DNA of 64,000 bases, taken from contig NC_091971.1 of NCBI RefSeq assembly GCF_036711975.1, positions 25,737,501 to 25,801,500 on the forward strand. The letters are read 5' to 3'. This stretch comes from Onthophagus taurus (Eukaryota > Arthropoda > Insecta > Coleoptera > Scarabaeidae). Below the pieces are notes generated by a model. The model was not told where the DNA came from, searched no databases, and worked only from the letters and a program-made list of their open reading frames with translations. The position numbers and the translations under genes are program-made. This document shows positions 36,920 to 44,151 of the stretch, one piece after another. The first letter of the stretch is position 1. The number at the start of each line of letters is the position of its first letter.

Positions 36920-38182
36920 TCAAGTCATTTGTTTGACGATTTTTGTTAGTGGAGAATATTGAAACGCCTTATCATGTAAAACTAAACAGTATGCTGTGGT
37001 ACCATCAGGAATCGGATTTTTTGTCGTAAATTCTATCCGTATTTCTACCCCACTTTTGTGTAGCGCTTCTGCTTGATATGTACAATCAATTCCAATCAGT
37101 GGATAATTTTCAATAAATTGTTTCGGAGTGAGTAATGGTTCTCCTTCCTTCCCATAGTAGGACTTTTGAAAGCGTGTATACATGTCATATAACACTGCGA
37201 CACGATTACTATCAAAGTCCACGTTCAGATTATCGTATGGGTAGCGTTCACCGTTTAGGAATACCGTCAAATTGGTGAGTTTTACATTATCAAAGGTTGC
37301 CATGTTCGCCAACTGTTTTCCTTTCTTCTTTGTTTGAAACCCAATTATTATAAATCTAGGTGTTTCCAACTGCGGAGCTGTTTTCACAGCCCATGAATGC
37401 TTTGTTGTTTGAGGTAAAGAAGGATATTCATGTACTTCCCAACTGCGAAAAGGTATTTGCAGATCAATATTTCGTCCTGCTATTTTTGTTAGAGCTAATT
37501 GTTCTCGTAAGCCTACGGCTAGATGGGGCATTCTCCACACAACTTTATCGATTTTTAACTGTAACGGTTCTTCTACCGTATTCACAAGCACATCATTATC
37601 ATCATTATTACGAATTAACACTAGCTCTTGTCTCACATTCATCACAATTGTTTTAAAATCTTCAGCAAACCCTATTAATGTCTTTAGCGGTACACTCAAT
37701 CCAAAATTTCCATTTTTATCCATTATTGCATCCGTTACAGGGGATGTTGGGACCACTTGACCTAGCAGATCCTCGCCCATGTTCCAACCTGCGTTCGCCA
37801 ACTTTATTATATCGTGAGGGGTATACGAAAAGTATCCTTTCATACATGATGTTAACCCCACGTTTCTCACTCCATCTATTTGAACACCATTTATAAGATA
37901 GCGAATATCACTGAACATAAACGCTACAGGATTATTTATCAATTTTGCAGTTGCACTAGCATCTTTTGTTGCTTTACCACTCGCATCCAGTTTACGTACG
38001 CTCCCTTCCACATACAAAAAACTTTCATGAGGCAATGTGTAATTGTCTATTTCGGGTATGCCTATACGAATTTCATCATTGTTACCGAAGCTAGTAGAAC
38101 CAAACGGTTGATGGGAATGATATTCGTAACTTACAATCGAGTTATCTACTTTTATTTTCTCCGTGACGTTTAAGGACTCCAT
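36920..38182 (-). CDS. MCP: Major capsid protein, double jelly-roll
   Basis: 420 aa, the hexon-like capsid protein of adintovirus-type Polintons. Conserved stretches I recognise include FGNNDEIRIGIPEID near residue 33, NNPVAFMFSDIRYLINGVQID (about 85-105), the GYFSYTPHD segment, a VWRMPHL strand (about 220), the FRSWEVHEYPSLP turn (about 250), PRFIIIGFQTKKKG and YPLIGIDCTYQAEALHKSGV toward the C-terminus. These strands fit two tandem jelly-roll barrels that form pseudo-hexameric capsomers. The frame is complete, with no stop or frameshift. ATG at 38182 follows directly after the TAA of the small basic gene, in a close leftward series with the minor capsid protein and protease. Confidence 0.93.
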   Translation of the reverse strand: MESLNVTEKIKVDNSIVSYEYHSHQPFGSTSFGNNDEIRIGIPEIDNYTLPHESFLYVEGSVRKLDASGKATKDASATAKLINNPVAFMFSDIRYLINGVQIDGVRNVGLTSCMKGYFSYTPHDIIKLANAGWNMGEDLLGQVVPTSPVTDAIMDKNGNFGLSVPLKTLIGFAEDFKTIVMNVRQELVLIRNNDDNDVLVNTVEEPLQLKIDKVVWRMPHLAVGLREQLALTKIAGRNIDLQIPFRSWEVHEYPSLPQTTKHSWAVKTAPQLETPRFIIIGFQTKKKGKQLANMATFDNVKLTNLTVFLNGERYPYDNLNVDFDSNRVAVLYDMYTRFQKSYYGKEGEPLLTPKQFIENYPLIGIDCTYQAEALHKSGVEIRIEFTTKNPIPDGTTAYCLVLHDKAFQYSPLTKIVKQMT

Positions 38183-38353
38183 TTATAGTAGTTGAAAACC
38201 TAAGTTGCTTAAATACTGACGATTGACGCGTGTTAACTGGGTAGTTGATTTTCGCTTACTGTTAGGTTTTACATCCTTTCGTACCGTTTTATACATTACT
38301 CTATCACCCAGATTTTCCTGTGCTTTTCTTCGAACGTCGTACACTATACCCAT
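38183..38353 (-). CDS. Small basic protein between capsid genes, 56 aa
   Basis: From ATG 38353 the product begins MGIVYDVRRKAQ, is rich in Arg and Lys, and ends with RQYLSNLGFQLL; the basic centre (RKDVKPNSKRKST) suits DNA or capsid binding. Its start lies 17 nt after the minor capsid stop and its TAA abuts the ATG of the major capsid gene, which supports it as a genuine gene rather than a chance frame. Function is not known; a minor virion or core protein is plausible. Confidence 0.65.
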   Translation of the reverse strand: MGIVYDVRRKAQENLGDRVMYKTVRKDVKPNSKRKSTTQLTRVNRQYLSNLGFQLL

Positions 38354-38370
38354 ATTAAATACCCTACTAC

Positions 38371-39114
38371 TCACACCGATTTCAAGTGCACTCTCACGGT
38401 CACTTCTTCGTCTCTGAAGTTTACCAACTGACCGTCCTGATCAAGTATGCGTACTATTAATGTACTAATCACGTTCGTTGTAACAGGTAAGTAAATCGGT
38501 TGTTGCGGAGCTTCTATTATTTTAAAACCAGCCGGTACGTTCGGGAAGAAATGATACAACACGTGCATGGGTTGTCCATTCGTATACGATCCGGAGCTCA
38601 AATTACAATAAATTTGTAATGCATTCGTTTTATTTATATTCACGATATGATCCGATTCTGTTATCGTGTTTTTAGGTATAACTTTAGGGTTAAAACCAAG
38701 TAAGGAACCGATTGAATTATCGCTAGCAAAATTTATTCGCCGGTTTGTTTTTATCTCAGCACGTTGCGTATTATTGTTACCTCTTATGCGTATCTGTGTA
38801 CCCGGTGTAGTCACGCTGAGAATATTCCTCGCTGTTAATGTTTTTTTAACGTATTCGTTAATATCGTTAATATCGTATGTTCCTAGCGGTATTTCAATAT
38901 TCTCTGTAAAATTTCCCATATGATCTTCATATTGTAAAATATTGTTTGTTGAATCGATATTAGGTAACGTATTGAACGTTTCGAAATTTAAAAGAGCTAA
39001 CTCGTATGTACCGAGTTCATTCAAATAAATCGGTGGGTTAAAGTTACAAGACAACTCCGACCCCCTTCCGGTGAGCGTAAATGTATAACTTGTATGTATT
39101 GTATCTTGTTCCAT
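38371..39114 (-). CDS. mCP: Minor capsid protein, single jelly-roll (penton-like)
   Basis: 247 aa from ATG 39114 (the open frame begins slightly upstream without ATG). Recognised segments are HTSYTFTLTGRGSELSCNF at the start, PPIYLNELGTYELALLNFET, NIEIPLGTYDINDINEYVKK, INFASDNSIGSLLGFNP and the C-terminal STLIVRILDQDGQLVNF followed by EEVTVRVHLKSV. This is the usual set of the Polinton penton-type protein that closes capsid vertices. It is complete. It follows the protease stop by about 20 nt and precedes the small basic and major capsid genes. Confidence 0.92.
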   Translation of the reverse strand: MEQDTIHTSYTFTLTGRGSELSCNFNPPIYLNELGTYELALLNFETFNTLPNIDSTNNILQYEDHMGNFTENIEIPLGTYDINDINEYVKKTLTARNILSVTTPGTQIRIRGNNNTQRAEIKTNRRINFASDNSIGSLLGFNPKVIPKNTITESDHIVNINKTNALQIYCNLSSGSYTNGQPMHVLYHFFPNVPAGFKIIEAPQQPIYLPVTTNVISTLIVRILDQDGQLVNFRDEEVTVRVHLKSV

Positions 39115-39134
39115 TGTTGTTCTCAAGACTAATC

Positions 39135-39527
39135 TTACACGGATACTTCCTTGGTATTTAAACTATCTAAGAAATGCAGACACAATTGTCCACAATTTGT
39201 TTGATCTTCTTTTTGATATCGTCGATAATTATACCTCACAATATTTCTCCCCCCATCCGATATAAAATACTTCTCCACTTCAATCGGTGGTCGTAAATCT
39301 CCATAACTGTCAAAGTAGTTAACATTTACACCATCCTTGTTGTAAGCTGTCCAGTGAGTACCGGGACCCGTACGATTATCAAGATTTATTATCCCACTCT
39401 CTCGTTTTCGGATTTTCTTCGGTAAATTGTTTCTCATGTACACCCCACGAAAGTTTAACAGATCAAGCGCTCGTGCATATCGCCTTAACTCTACATCCGT
39501 TAAAGAATGTTGGGGTATTTTTATTAG
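39135..39527 (-). CDS. PRO: Adenain-like cysteine protease, probably reached by -1 frameshift
   Basis: Maturation protease of the C5/adenain type. The catalytic residues are all present: His in GTHWTAY, Asp in FDSYG, the oxyanion Gln seven residues before Cys in YQKEDQTNCGQLC. The first in-frame ATG is 39437, giving about 100 aa, but the conserved adenain N-terminal helix and strand (LTDVELRRYARAL, then FRGVYMR) are encoded upstream of that ATG with no start codon. The open frame runs back into the 3' end of the PLA2-protein gene in its -1 frame, meeting AAAAAAC directly before that gene's stop. The likely product is therefore a C-terminal extension of the PLA2 protein, with the -1 frame supplying 130 aa. 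A non-AUG start or splicing are alternatives. Confidence 0.85.
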   Translation of the reverse strand, partial: LIKIPQHSLTDVELRRYARALDLLNFRGVYMRNNLPKKIRKRESGIINLDNRTGPGTHWTAYNKDGVNVNYFDSYGDLRPPIEVEKYFISDGGRNIVRYNYRRYQKEDQTNCGQLCLHFLDSLNTKEVSV

Positions 39528-40426
39528 TTTTTTGCTACAGTTTTATAACCACAACCCTTTTTATATGGATTAATAAACATTCCTGTACCAATTTTGTTCG
39601 CCCTCTTGGGGCGTTTTAGTCGCTTTGATTTTCGTGATACCGTTTTCATGACTAGTCCGCAACCTTGCTTATATGGTTTAATATACAAACCGCTGCCGAT
39701 CGCTTTTGGTTCCATAGCCCGATTGTGACGTTGGGCTTCTTGTAACTGCTCCCTTGCTATTTTTGCTTCGTTTACGGTTTTTGCAATAGCTGCTGCACCT
39801 CCGCCTAAAGAACCGAGAGCACCCAAAGCTGCAAGTATTAAGGGTAAAAAACCTCCCGTCTTGGGAATCTTGATTATTTTTCCGCGCGGTTTAAGTATTC
39901 TACCTTGATAAGGTTTCAACAGATTGTAACCCACTTGTACATCTCCCTTTGTATTCGTACTGTTGGTCTGTGCAATCGCTCGCCGCACTAAGTTCATTGC
40001 CTGCGTAAACGACAACTTACCGCCACGTTTCAACTTCTGACGAGTTGTCCCTCTACGTCTTAGGGCACGAATTTGCATTCCCATACCCATTATTGTTTTT
40101 CCTTTCATTATCGTTGACACTAACGCCGACGATAGTCGCTCTCCTAAGCTTGCGTCTTTACTTCTCAACCGCTCTTTCGCCGTCTTATACAACTCTTTAT
40201 CGGCTATGTGTCGCTCAGCTAAATTCGATGTCGCTGCGTAGGCAATATCATGCGTTTTACAGGCGTCGTCTAATTTATTCACTCCCCGATCTCCACGAAC
40301 TAATCTCTTTACCAATTTGGTTCCCGGACCGCAATAATTATAACCTGGCAAATGTAGTTCTATCGGAAGCTTATTGATTAATGTATTCACAATACCTCGA
40401 CCAGACCGTTTGCTTGATCGATGCAT
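39524..40426 (-). CDS. Phospholipase A2-domain virion core protein
   Basis: 300 aa. Residues 29-63 hold the secreted/parvoviral PLA2 core: calcium loop YCGPGT (31-36) and catalytic pair in DDACKTHDIAY (His59-Asp60). In parvoviruses such a domain breaches endosomal membranes during entry, and related core proteins occur in adintoviruses. The middle is basic (RALRRRGTTRQKLKRGG), then comes a hydrophobic Gly/Ala/Leu segment (GGFLPLILAALGALGSLGGG, about 190-210) that may insert in membranes, and two copies of a C-terminal motif (GSGLYIKPYKQGCG and GTGMFINPYKKGCG). GG-containing sites such as KTGG-F resemble adenain cleavage sites. It ends in a candidate frameshift into the protease. Confidence 0.88.
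   Translation of the reverse strand: MHRSSKRSGRGIVNTLINKLPIELHLPGYNYCGPGTKLVKRLVRGDRGVNKLDDACKTHDIAYAATSNLAERHIADKELYKTAKERLRSKDASLGERLSSALVSTIMKGKTIMGMGMQIRALRRRGTTRQKLKRGGKLSFTQAMNLVRRAIAQTNSTNTKGDVQVGYNLLKPYQGRILKPRGKIIKIPKTGGFLPLILAALGALGSLGGGAAAIAKTVNEAKIAREQLQEAQRHNRAMEPKAIGSGLYIKPYKQGCGLVMKTVSRKSKRLKRPKRANKIGTGMFINPYKKGCGYKTVAKN
39527..39533 (-). promoter_or_regulatory. Candidate -1 ribosomal frameshift site A AAA AAC
   Basis: On the minus strand the heptamer is in the zero frame of the PLA2 gene as A-AAA-AAC and is followed at once by TAA. A slip of one base back continues as CTA ATA and enters the protease frame. About 11 nt downstream, ACCCCA can pair with TGGGGT roughly 60 nt further on, enclosing a 7-bp hairpin (CTTTAAC/GTTAAGG). 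A AAA AAC is among the most efficient eukaryotic slippery sites known. Confidence 0.65.
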
Positions 40427-40454
40427 ACTGTTTCACTGTCCTAACATTCATACC

Positions 40455-40467
40455 ATTATATTTAATA
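40455..40467 (-). promoter_or_regulatory. TATA-like element upstream of the PLA2 gene
   Basis: The minus strand reads TATTAAATATAAT about 30-40 nt upstream of the ATG, implying a very short leader and a promoter for the capsid and protease gene run. Confidence 0.4.
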
Positions 40468-40540
40468 GCTTTCGCACATTATTCGGTGAATATTGGATGG
40501 TTAATAATACGCTCACATTTGAAAAAAAATTTTATTTATT

Positions 40541-40765
40541 TTAAGTCATTACATATTTAAATCTTTCATGAAAAATCTTATTTCTAAATTCGCTGCTTAA
40601 GTACAGGTGTAACATATCATTTACATAACTTATTCTATTCTTAAATCTAAGACGATCTAAATACATTTCCTCCCAATTACACTTTCGTGATTGTCTATAC
40701 GCATAAGTCCATGCATACATTCTATGCATCTCATTTTTACTCTCATCAATCCGCACCTTACCCAT
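40541..40765 (-). CDS. Small protein, 74 aa, unknown function
   Basis: Not recognised. It is rich in Arg, Tyr and Met and likely helical (HRMYAWTYAYRQSRKCNWEE, then LDRLRFKNRISYVNDML). Its ATG lies 4 nt after the stop of the 299-aa gene, so the two are probably on one mRNA. A minus-strand AATAAA run follows its stop at about 40,528-40,540, making it the last gene of that transcript. Size, position and lack of homology leave its role open. Confidence 0.6.
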   Translation of the reverse strand: MGKVRIDESKNEMHRMYAWTYAYRQSRKCNWEEMYLDRLRFKNRISYVNDMLHLYLSSEFRNKIFHERFKYVMT

Positions 40766-40769
40766 GTCT

Positions 40770-41668
40770 TTATTGATTGTGAAATAATTTAAACAAATCT
40801 ACATCCAACAAGATTTTATCGAAATTGTACAACATCACTTCCTTACTTATACATATTTGTTCAGAACACGATTCATTGAGCATCGTTAACATATTACGTT
40901 TCACATCTCCATCCATTGCAGCTAACGCGTTTATAACACTATCATAATATGCTTTGTAATTCACAGTTCTCAATAATTTCAGTCGAGTTGCTACTAAATC
41001 TGCTACGTTCCAAAGCTCATGCAACGATTCATATGCAATATATACATATTCTCCACCCCTCTCCAACTTTAAAATCTTGCAAACGTTTTCCATCCAATCG
41101 CACGATATACTGACACCACACAACACTATCTGCGACGGAGACTGATTAGCAAAACTGTTTGTGATTGTTGACTTATACATAATAATGTTGTGCCAATCGT
41201 TTTCCGTTAATGTTAAACATTGACCTTTTCCCATTAACCTTACCACTGGTTCAAAATGTAAGTCAGCACTTAATCCTATTGCCACACATTTCGTGCGGCT
41301 CTTATTTAGTGCATACACTGTTTCCGAAAATAGAGGACCTCTACTTGCTCTTACTGTACTGTCCGACATGTTGGTTAAGCTCTCCATGTTATCTATTCTC
41401 GAAACTACTTCATTATTACCGTTAACACTTTGCGTCATAATAAAAGGGCTTAAGTCTGCAAACGAATCTTTTCCATCAGCGACCGCTTGCATATTGTTAC
41501 CACACTCTATAACTGTATTAAACTTTTCTTGTTTTAACACCTCTTCAGATGCCACGGGTGTCAACGAGGGTTTTATCACCTTTGGACTTATGCTCGCTTT
41601 TTTGGACACCGCCTGTTGAACCTCGAGACTTCTCTTCGGTGCTTTTGTATATTGTTGTCTGGAACCCA
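40770..41668 (-). CDS. Unknown protein, 299 aa, start codon made by splicing
   Basis: Not recognised. The open frame has no ATG before residue 60. A 55-nt intron (41669-41723) would join a final A of an upstream exon to TG at 41668, creating ATG followed by GGT in a strong context. The N-terminal 60 residues are basic and Pro/Ser-rich (QYTKAPKRSLEVQQAVSKK); the rest looks globular (KCVAIGLSADLHFEPVVRLMG, DWHNIIMYKSTI, IVLCGVSISCDWMENVCKIL, helices to the C-terminus LLDVDLFKLFHNQ). No membrane span or catalytic motif is visible. It is followed after 4 nt by the 74-aa gene. Confidence 0.7.
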
Positions 41669-41723
41669 CTAAGTATATATAACATTAATACTTCTGCTGT
41701 AAGACAAGTGTTTATGGACTTAC
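41669..41723 (-). other. 55-nt leader intron generating an ATG
   Basis: Minus-strand donor GTAAGT (GT at 41722-41723) and acceptor ACTTAG (AG at 41669-41670). The upstream exon ends GAACAA and the downstream exon begins TGGGTTCC, so the junction reads ACAATGG, a good initiation context, in frame with the 299-aa protein. Confidence 0.65.
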
Positions 41724-41795
41724 TTGTTCTGCGTTGTTATGTCACCACTACGTCGGATGATTTCAATGAAACTAATCTTTTATGAACCTGACTTG

Positions 41796-41804
41796 CTATT
41801 TATG
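41796..41804 (-). promoter_or_regulatory. TATA-like element of the 299-aa gene
   Basis: The minus strand reads CATAAATAG about 70-80 nt before the leader intron donor; a transcript start near 41,770 would give a short ATG-free first exon ending at 41,724. Confidence 0.4.
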
Positions 41805-41829
41805 CACATCATTTTAGGTGGGGACGTCA

Positions 41830-41958
41830 CGGTCACAATTAAGGTTGACTTCAAGTTCTCCGTTGAGGTCAAAGTAAAGGTCATTGTTCAGGTCAAGGTT
41901 ACTGATCAATGTCATAGTCACTCAACGTGATCTTGACCTGAGGTGAGCTCAAAGTAAA
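41830..41958 (-). repeat. Internal fragment of the TIR
   Basis: About 129 bp from GGTCACAATTAAGG to CTCAAAGTAAA match 42,954-43,081 of the right TIR in the same orientation, with several substitutions, so it is older than the TIR pair. The stretch 41,959-42,272 that follows holds no gene; it is AT-rich toward the right, with a GC-rich start (CTCCGGGAGCACCCGAG). Confidence 0.85.
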
Positions 41959-42272
41959 TCCAACCCGGTCATGCTCCACTCCTCCGGGAGCACCCGAGAA
42001 GAGTCATCACTCGACTTGAGTACACCAAAAAAAAACATCATGAACTGCTAACTCGGGGGCGTCGAGTTGACACCATAAATAATACGTTAAAAAGATATGC
42101 AATTGTTTATCATTTATTAAAGACGAGTTCAATAAATTAAATGAAATTTAATTCGGTTGTTTTTCTTTTCCATTTTATATATTAGGATTAGGAATGTGAT
42201 ACATTTAAATTGAATAAAAAAAAAAAAGTCAGTACAATAAAAATTAATTTATTTAAATTTTAAATTTTAACA

Positions 42273-42755
42273 CTAATCTAAATCCATTTTTAAAAATTTT
42301 AAAATTAATTTAACATTTTCAATTGCACAACTGCTTTCCGATTTATAATGATATGCGCAAGAATTTTGACTCAACGAAAGCAAAGGGCAATATATATTAT
42401 CTTCTAAATTAATAATCACTGGCTTTACCGATGATAATAGGTCTCTCAATACCTTTTCTTTTTGAGATCCCTTTACAAACACCACCTCCACTCCGCATGT
42501 ATGCTGTTCCAGAATGTCTTTCAGTTGATTATAGGGCACATATCCATTCTCGTAATGCAAATGGTGTAAGTTATTCTCCTCCCAACGCACTTGTCGACAT
42601 TCTCGCTTATTGAGTCTTTCATAACTTATATCAGGTTGAAATATGAAATGGGAAATCGACTCACCATCACCGATAGCCAATTCTTTAACTCGAAATCCCG
42701 AAGATAAAGTAAACCCTTGCATATCGATGACTTTAATTGGATTTCTCGATGCCAT
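42273..42755 (-). CDS. Accessory protein next to right TIR, paralogue of the gene at 36229-36744
   Basis: 160 aa from ATG 42755, transcribed out of the right TIR promoter. It shares the IDMQGF, VKELA, SHFIFQP, VFVKGSQKEK, NLED and CAYH...CAIENV blocks with the gene beside the major capsid gene; identity is low, so the duplication is old or the copies came separately. Function not recognised; the conserved acidic and His/Asn positions only hint at a nuclease-like fold. It is boxed in by an internal TIR fragment and the TIR itself, as if the module had been added at the element's end. A minus-strand poly(A) signal (AATAAA in TTATTTAAATTT) lies at about 42,245-42,255. Confidence 0.75.
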   Translation of the reverse strand: MASRNPIKVIDMQGFTLSSGFRVKELAIGDGESISHFIFQPDISYERLNKRECRQVRWEENNLHHLHYENGYVPYNQLKDILEQHTCGVEVVFVKGSQKEKVLRDLLSSVKPVIINLEDNIYCPLLSLSQNSCAYHYKSESSCAIENVKLILKFLKMDLD

Positions 42756-42863
42756 TATATTTAAGCGATGTAAACTGCTTAAAATAGGAGCTACAAGTTC
42801 CTCAATTTCTTTATGTTCACAACACTCTTACTTCAATACTGTTGAACACGATTTTCTATCTGC

Positions 42864-42871
42864 TATTTAAA
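42864..42871 (-). promoter_or_regulatory. TATA-like element of the right TIR promoter
   Basis: TATTTAAA on the plus strand is the mirror copy of the element at 25251-25258 and lies about 110 nt upstream of the ATG at 42755. Confidence 0.5.
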
Positions 42872-43128
42872 GCATACCTCCTCCGAAGTGGGGTTTTCAA
42901 TGGCCTCACGTCGTGTAACCTTCATTTCAGGTCACGTACACGGTCAATGTCATGGTCACAATTAAGGTTGACTTCAAGGTCTCCGTTGAGGTCAAAGTAA
43001 AGGTCATTGTTCAGGTCAAGGTTACTGATCAAGGTCATGGTCACTAAACGTGATCTTGACCTGAGGTGAGCTCAAAGTAAAGGTCATTGTTTAGGTCAAG
43101 GTTACTGGTCAACGACCCCCTTTGCAAT

Positions 43129-43245
43129 AGCCGATTCTGGAACCTCCTCCCAGAACCTCAGGGCAAGGTCAAGGTCATGGTCACTCAACGTGACCTTGGC
43201 CTTGGCCTTGACCTGAGGTTCTGAGAGGAGGTTCTAGAATCGGCT
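43129..43245. repeat. Imperfect palindrome in right TIR
   Basis: Inverted copy of the 117-bp palindrome described for the left TIR, with AGCCGATTCTGG at one end and CTAGAATCGGCT at the other. Confidence 0.8.
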
Positions 43246-43258
43246 TTTATCTACTACT

Positions 43259-43264
43259 TGAACT
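43259..43264. repeat. Target-site duplication, right (TGAACT)
   Basis: Directly follows the element end TTTTATCTACTACT; same six bases as at 24858-24863. The satellite phase continues with TTCTATCACTTGTGG as in uninterrupted monomers. Confidence 0.96.
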
Positions 43265-44151
43265 TTCTATCACTTGTGGTTCCGATAATTCTGCCCATCA
43301 TATGTGCGATATTCAGGGGCCAAATGTCGTATTGGAGCATGTTGGAGATAAAAAACAAAATGTGCCCAAAACGTGATAGTATGACTTATACGCCGTTCTG
43401 AGCCATGTTTGAACTTTTTATCACTTTTGGTTCCGACAATTCTGTCCACCATATATGTGATATTCAGGGGCGAAATGACATGTTGGAGATAAAAAACAAA
43501 ATGTGCCCAAAACGTGATATTATGACGTTACACGCCGTTCTGAGCCATGTTTGAACTTTCTATCACTTTTGGTTCCGATAATTCTGTCGACCATATATGT
43601 GACATTCAGGGGCCAAATGTCATATTGGAGCATGTTGGAGATAAAAAACAAAATGTGCCCAAAACGTGATATTATGACGTTATACGCCGTTCTGAGCCAT
43701 GTTTGAACTTTCTATCACTTTTGGTTCCGATAATTCTGTCGACCATATTTGTGATATTCAGGCGCCAAATGACGTGTTGGAGCATGTTGGAGATAAAAAA
43801 CAAAATGTGCCCAAAACGTGATATTATGACGTTATACGCCGTTTTGAGCCATGTTTGAACTTTCTATCACTTTTGGTTCCGGTAATTCTGTTGACCATAT
43901 TTGTGATATTCAAGCGTCAAATGACATCTTGGAGCATGTTTTAGATAAAAAACAAAATGTGCCCAAAACGTGATATTATGACGTTATACGCCGTTCTGAG
44001 CCATGTTTGAACTTTCTATCACTTTTGGTTCCGAAAATTCTGTCGACCATATATGTGACATTCAGGGGCCAAACGTCATATTGGAGCATGTTGGAGATAA
44101 AAAACAAAATGTGCCCAAAACGTGATATGACGTTATACGCCGTTCTGAGCC

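Larger units (their letters stand above)
24864..43258. mobile_element. Complete Polinton/Maverick element (adintovirus-like), 18,395 bp
   Basis: The element has 446-bp terminal inverted repeats, a perfect 6-bp target duplication, and genes for protein-primed polymerase B, chromodomain integrase, FtsK/HerA-type ATPase, adenain-like protease, double jelly-roll major capsid and single jelly-roll minor capsid proteins. That full morphogenesis set is what led Polintons to be regarded as integrated viruses. The TIR pair differs at about three positions and no core gene carries an evident frameshift or stop other than those explained by short introns or recoding, so the insertion is young. polB runs rightward; all other genes run leftward. 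Confidence 0.97.
42813..43258 (-). repeat. Right terminal inverted repeat (446 bp)
   Basis: It is complementary to 24864-25309 with the same length. Substitutions noted lie near 42,903 (GC instead of the complement of TT) and 42,950. Its inner edge ends at ATGTTCAC, the complement of GTGAACAT, after which the two ends of the element diverge. Confidence 0.95.

Noticed and set aside
39535-40020. Splicing from GTAAGT at 40,015-40,020 to CTGTAG near 39,535 as the route into the protease
   Set aside because: The join would stay in the PLA2 frame and hit the same TAA, so it does not open the protease frame.
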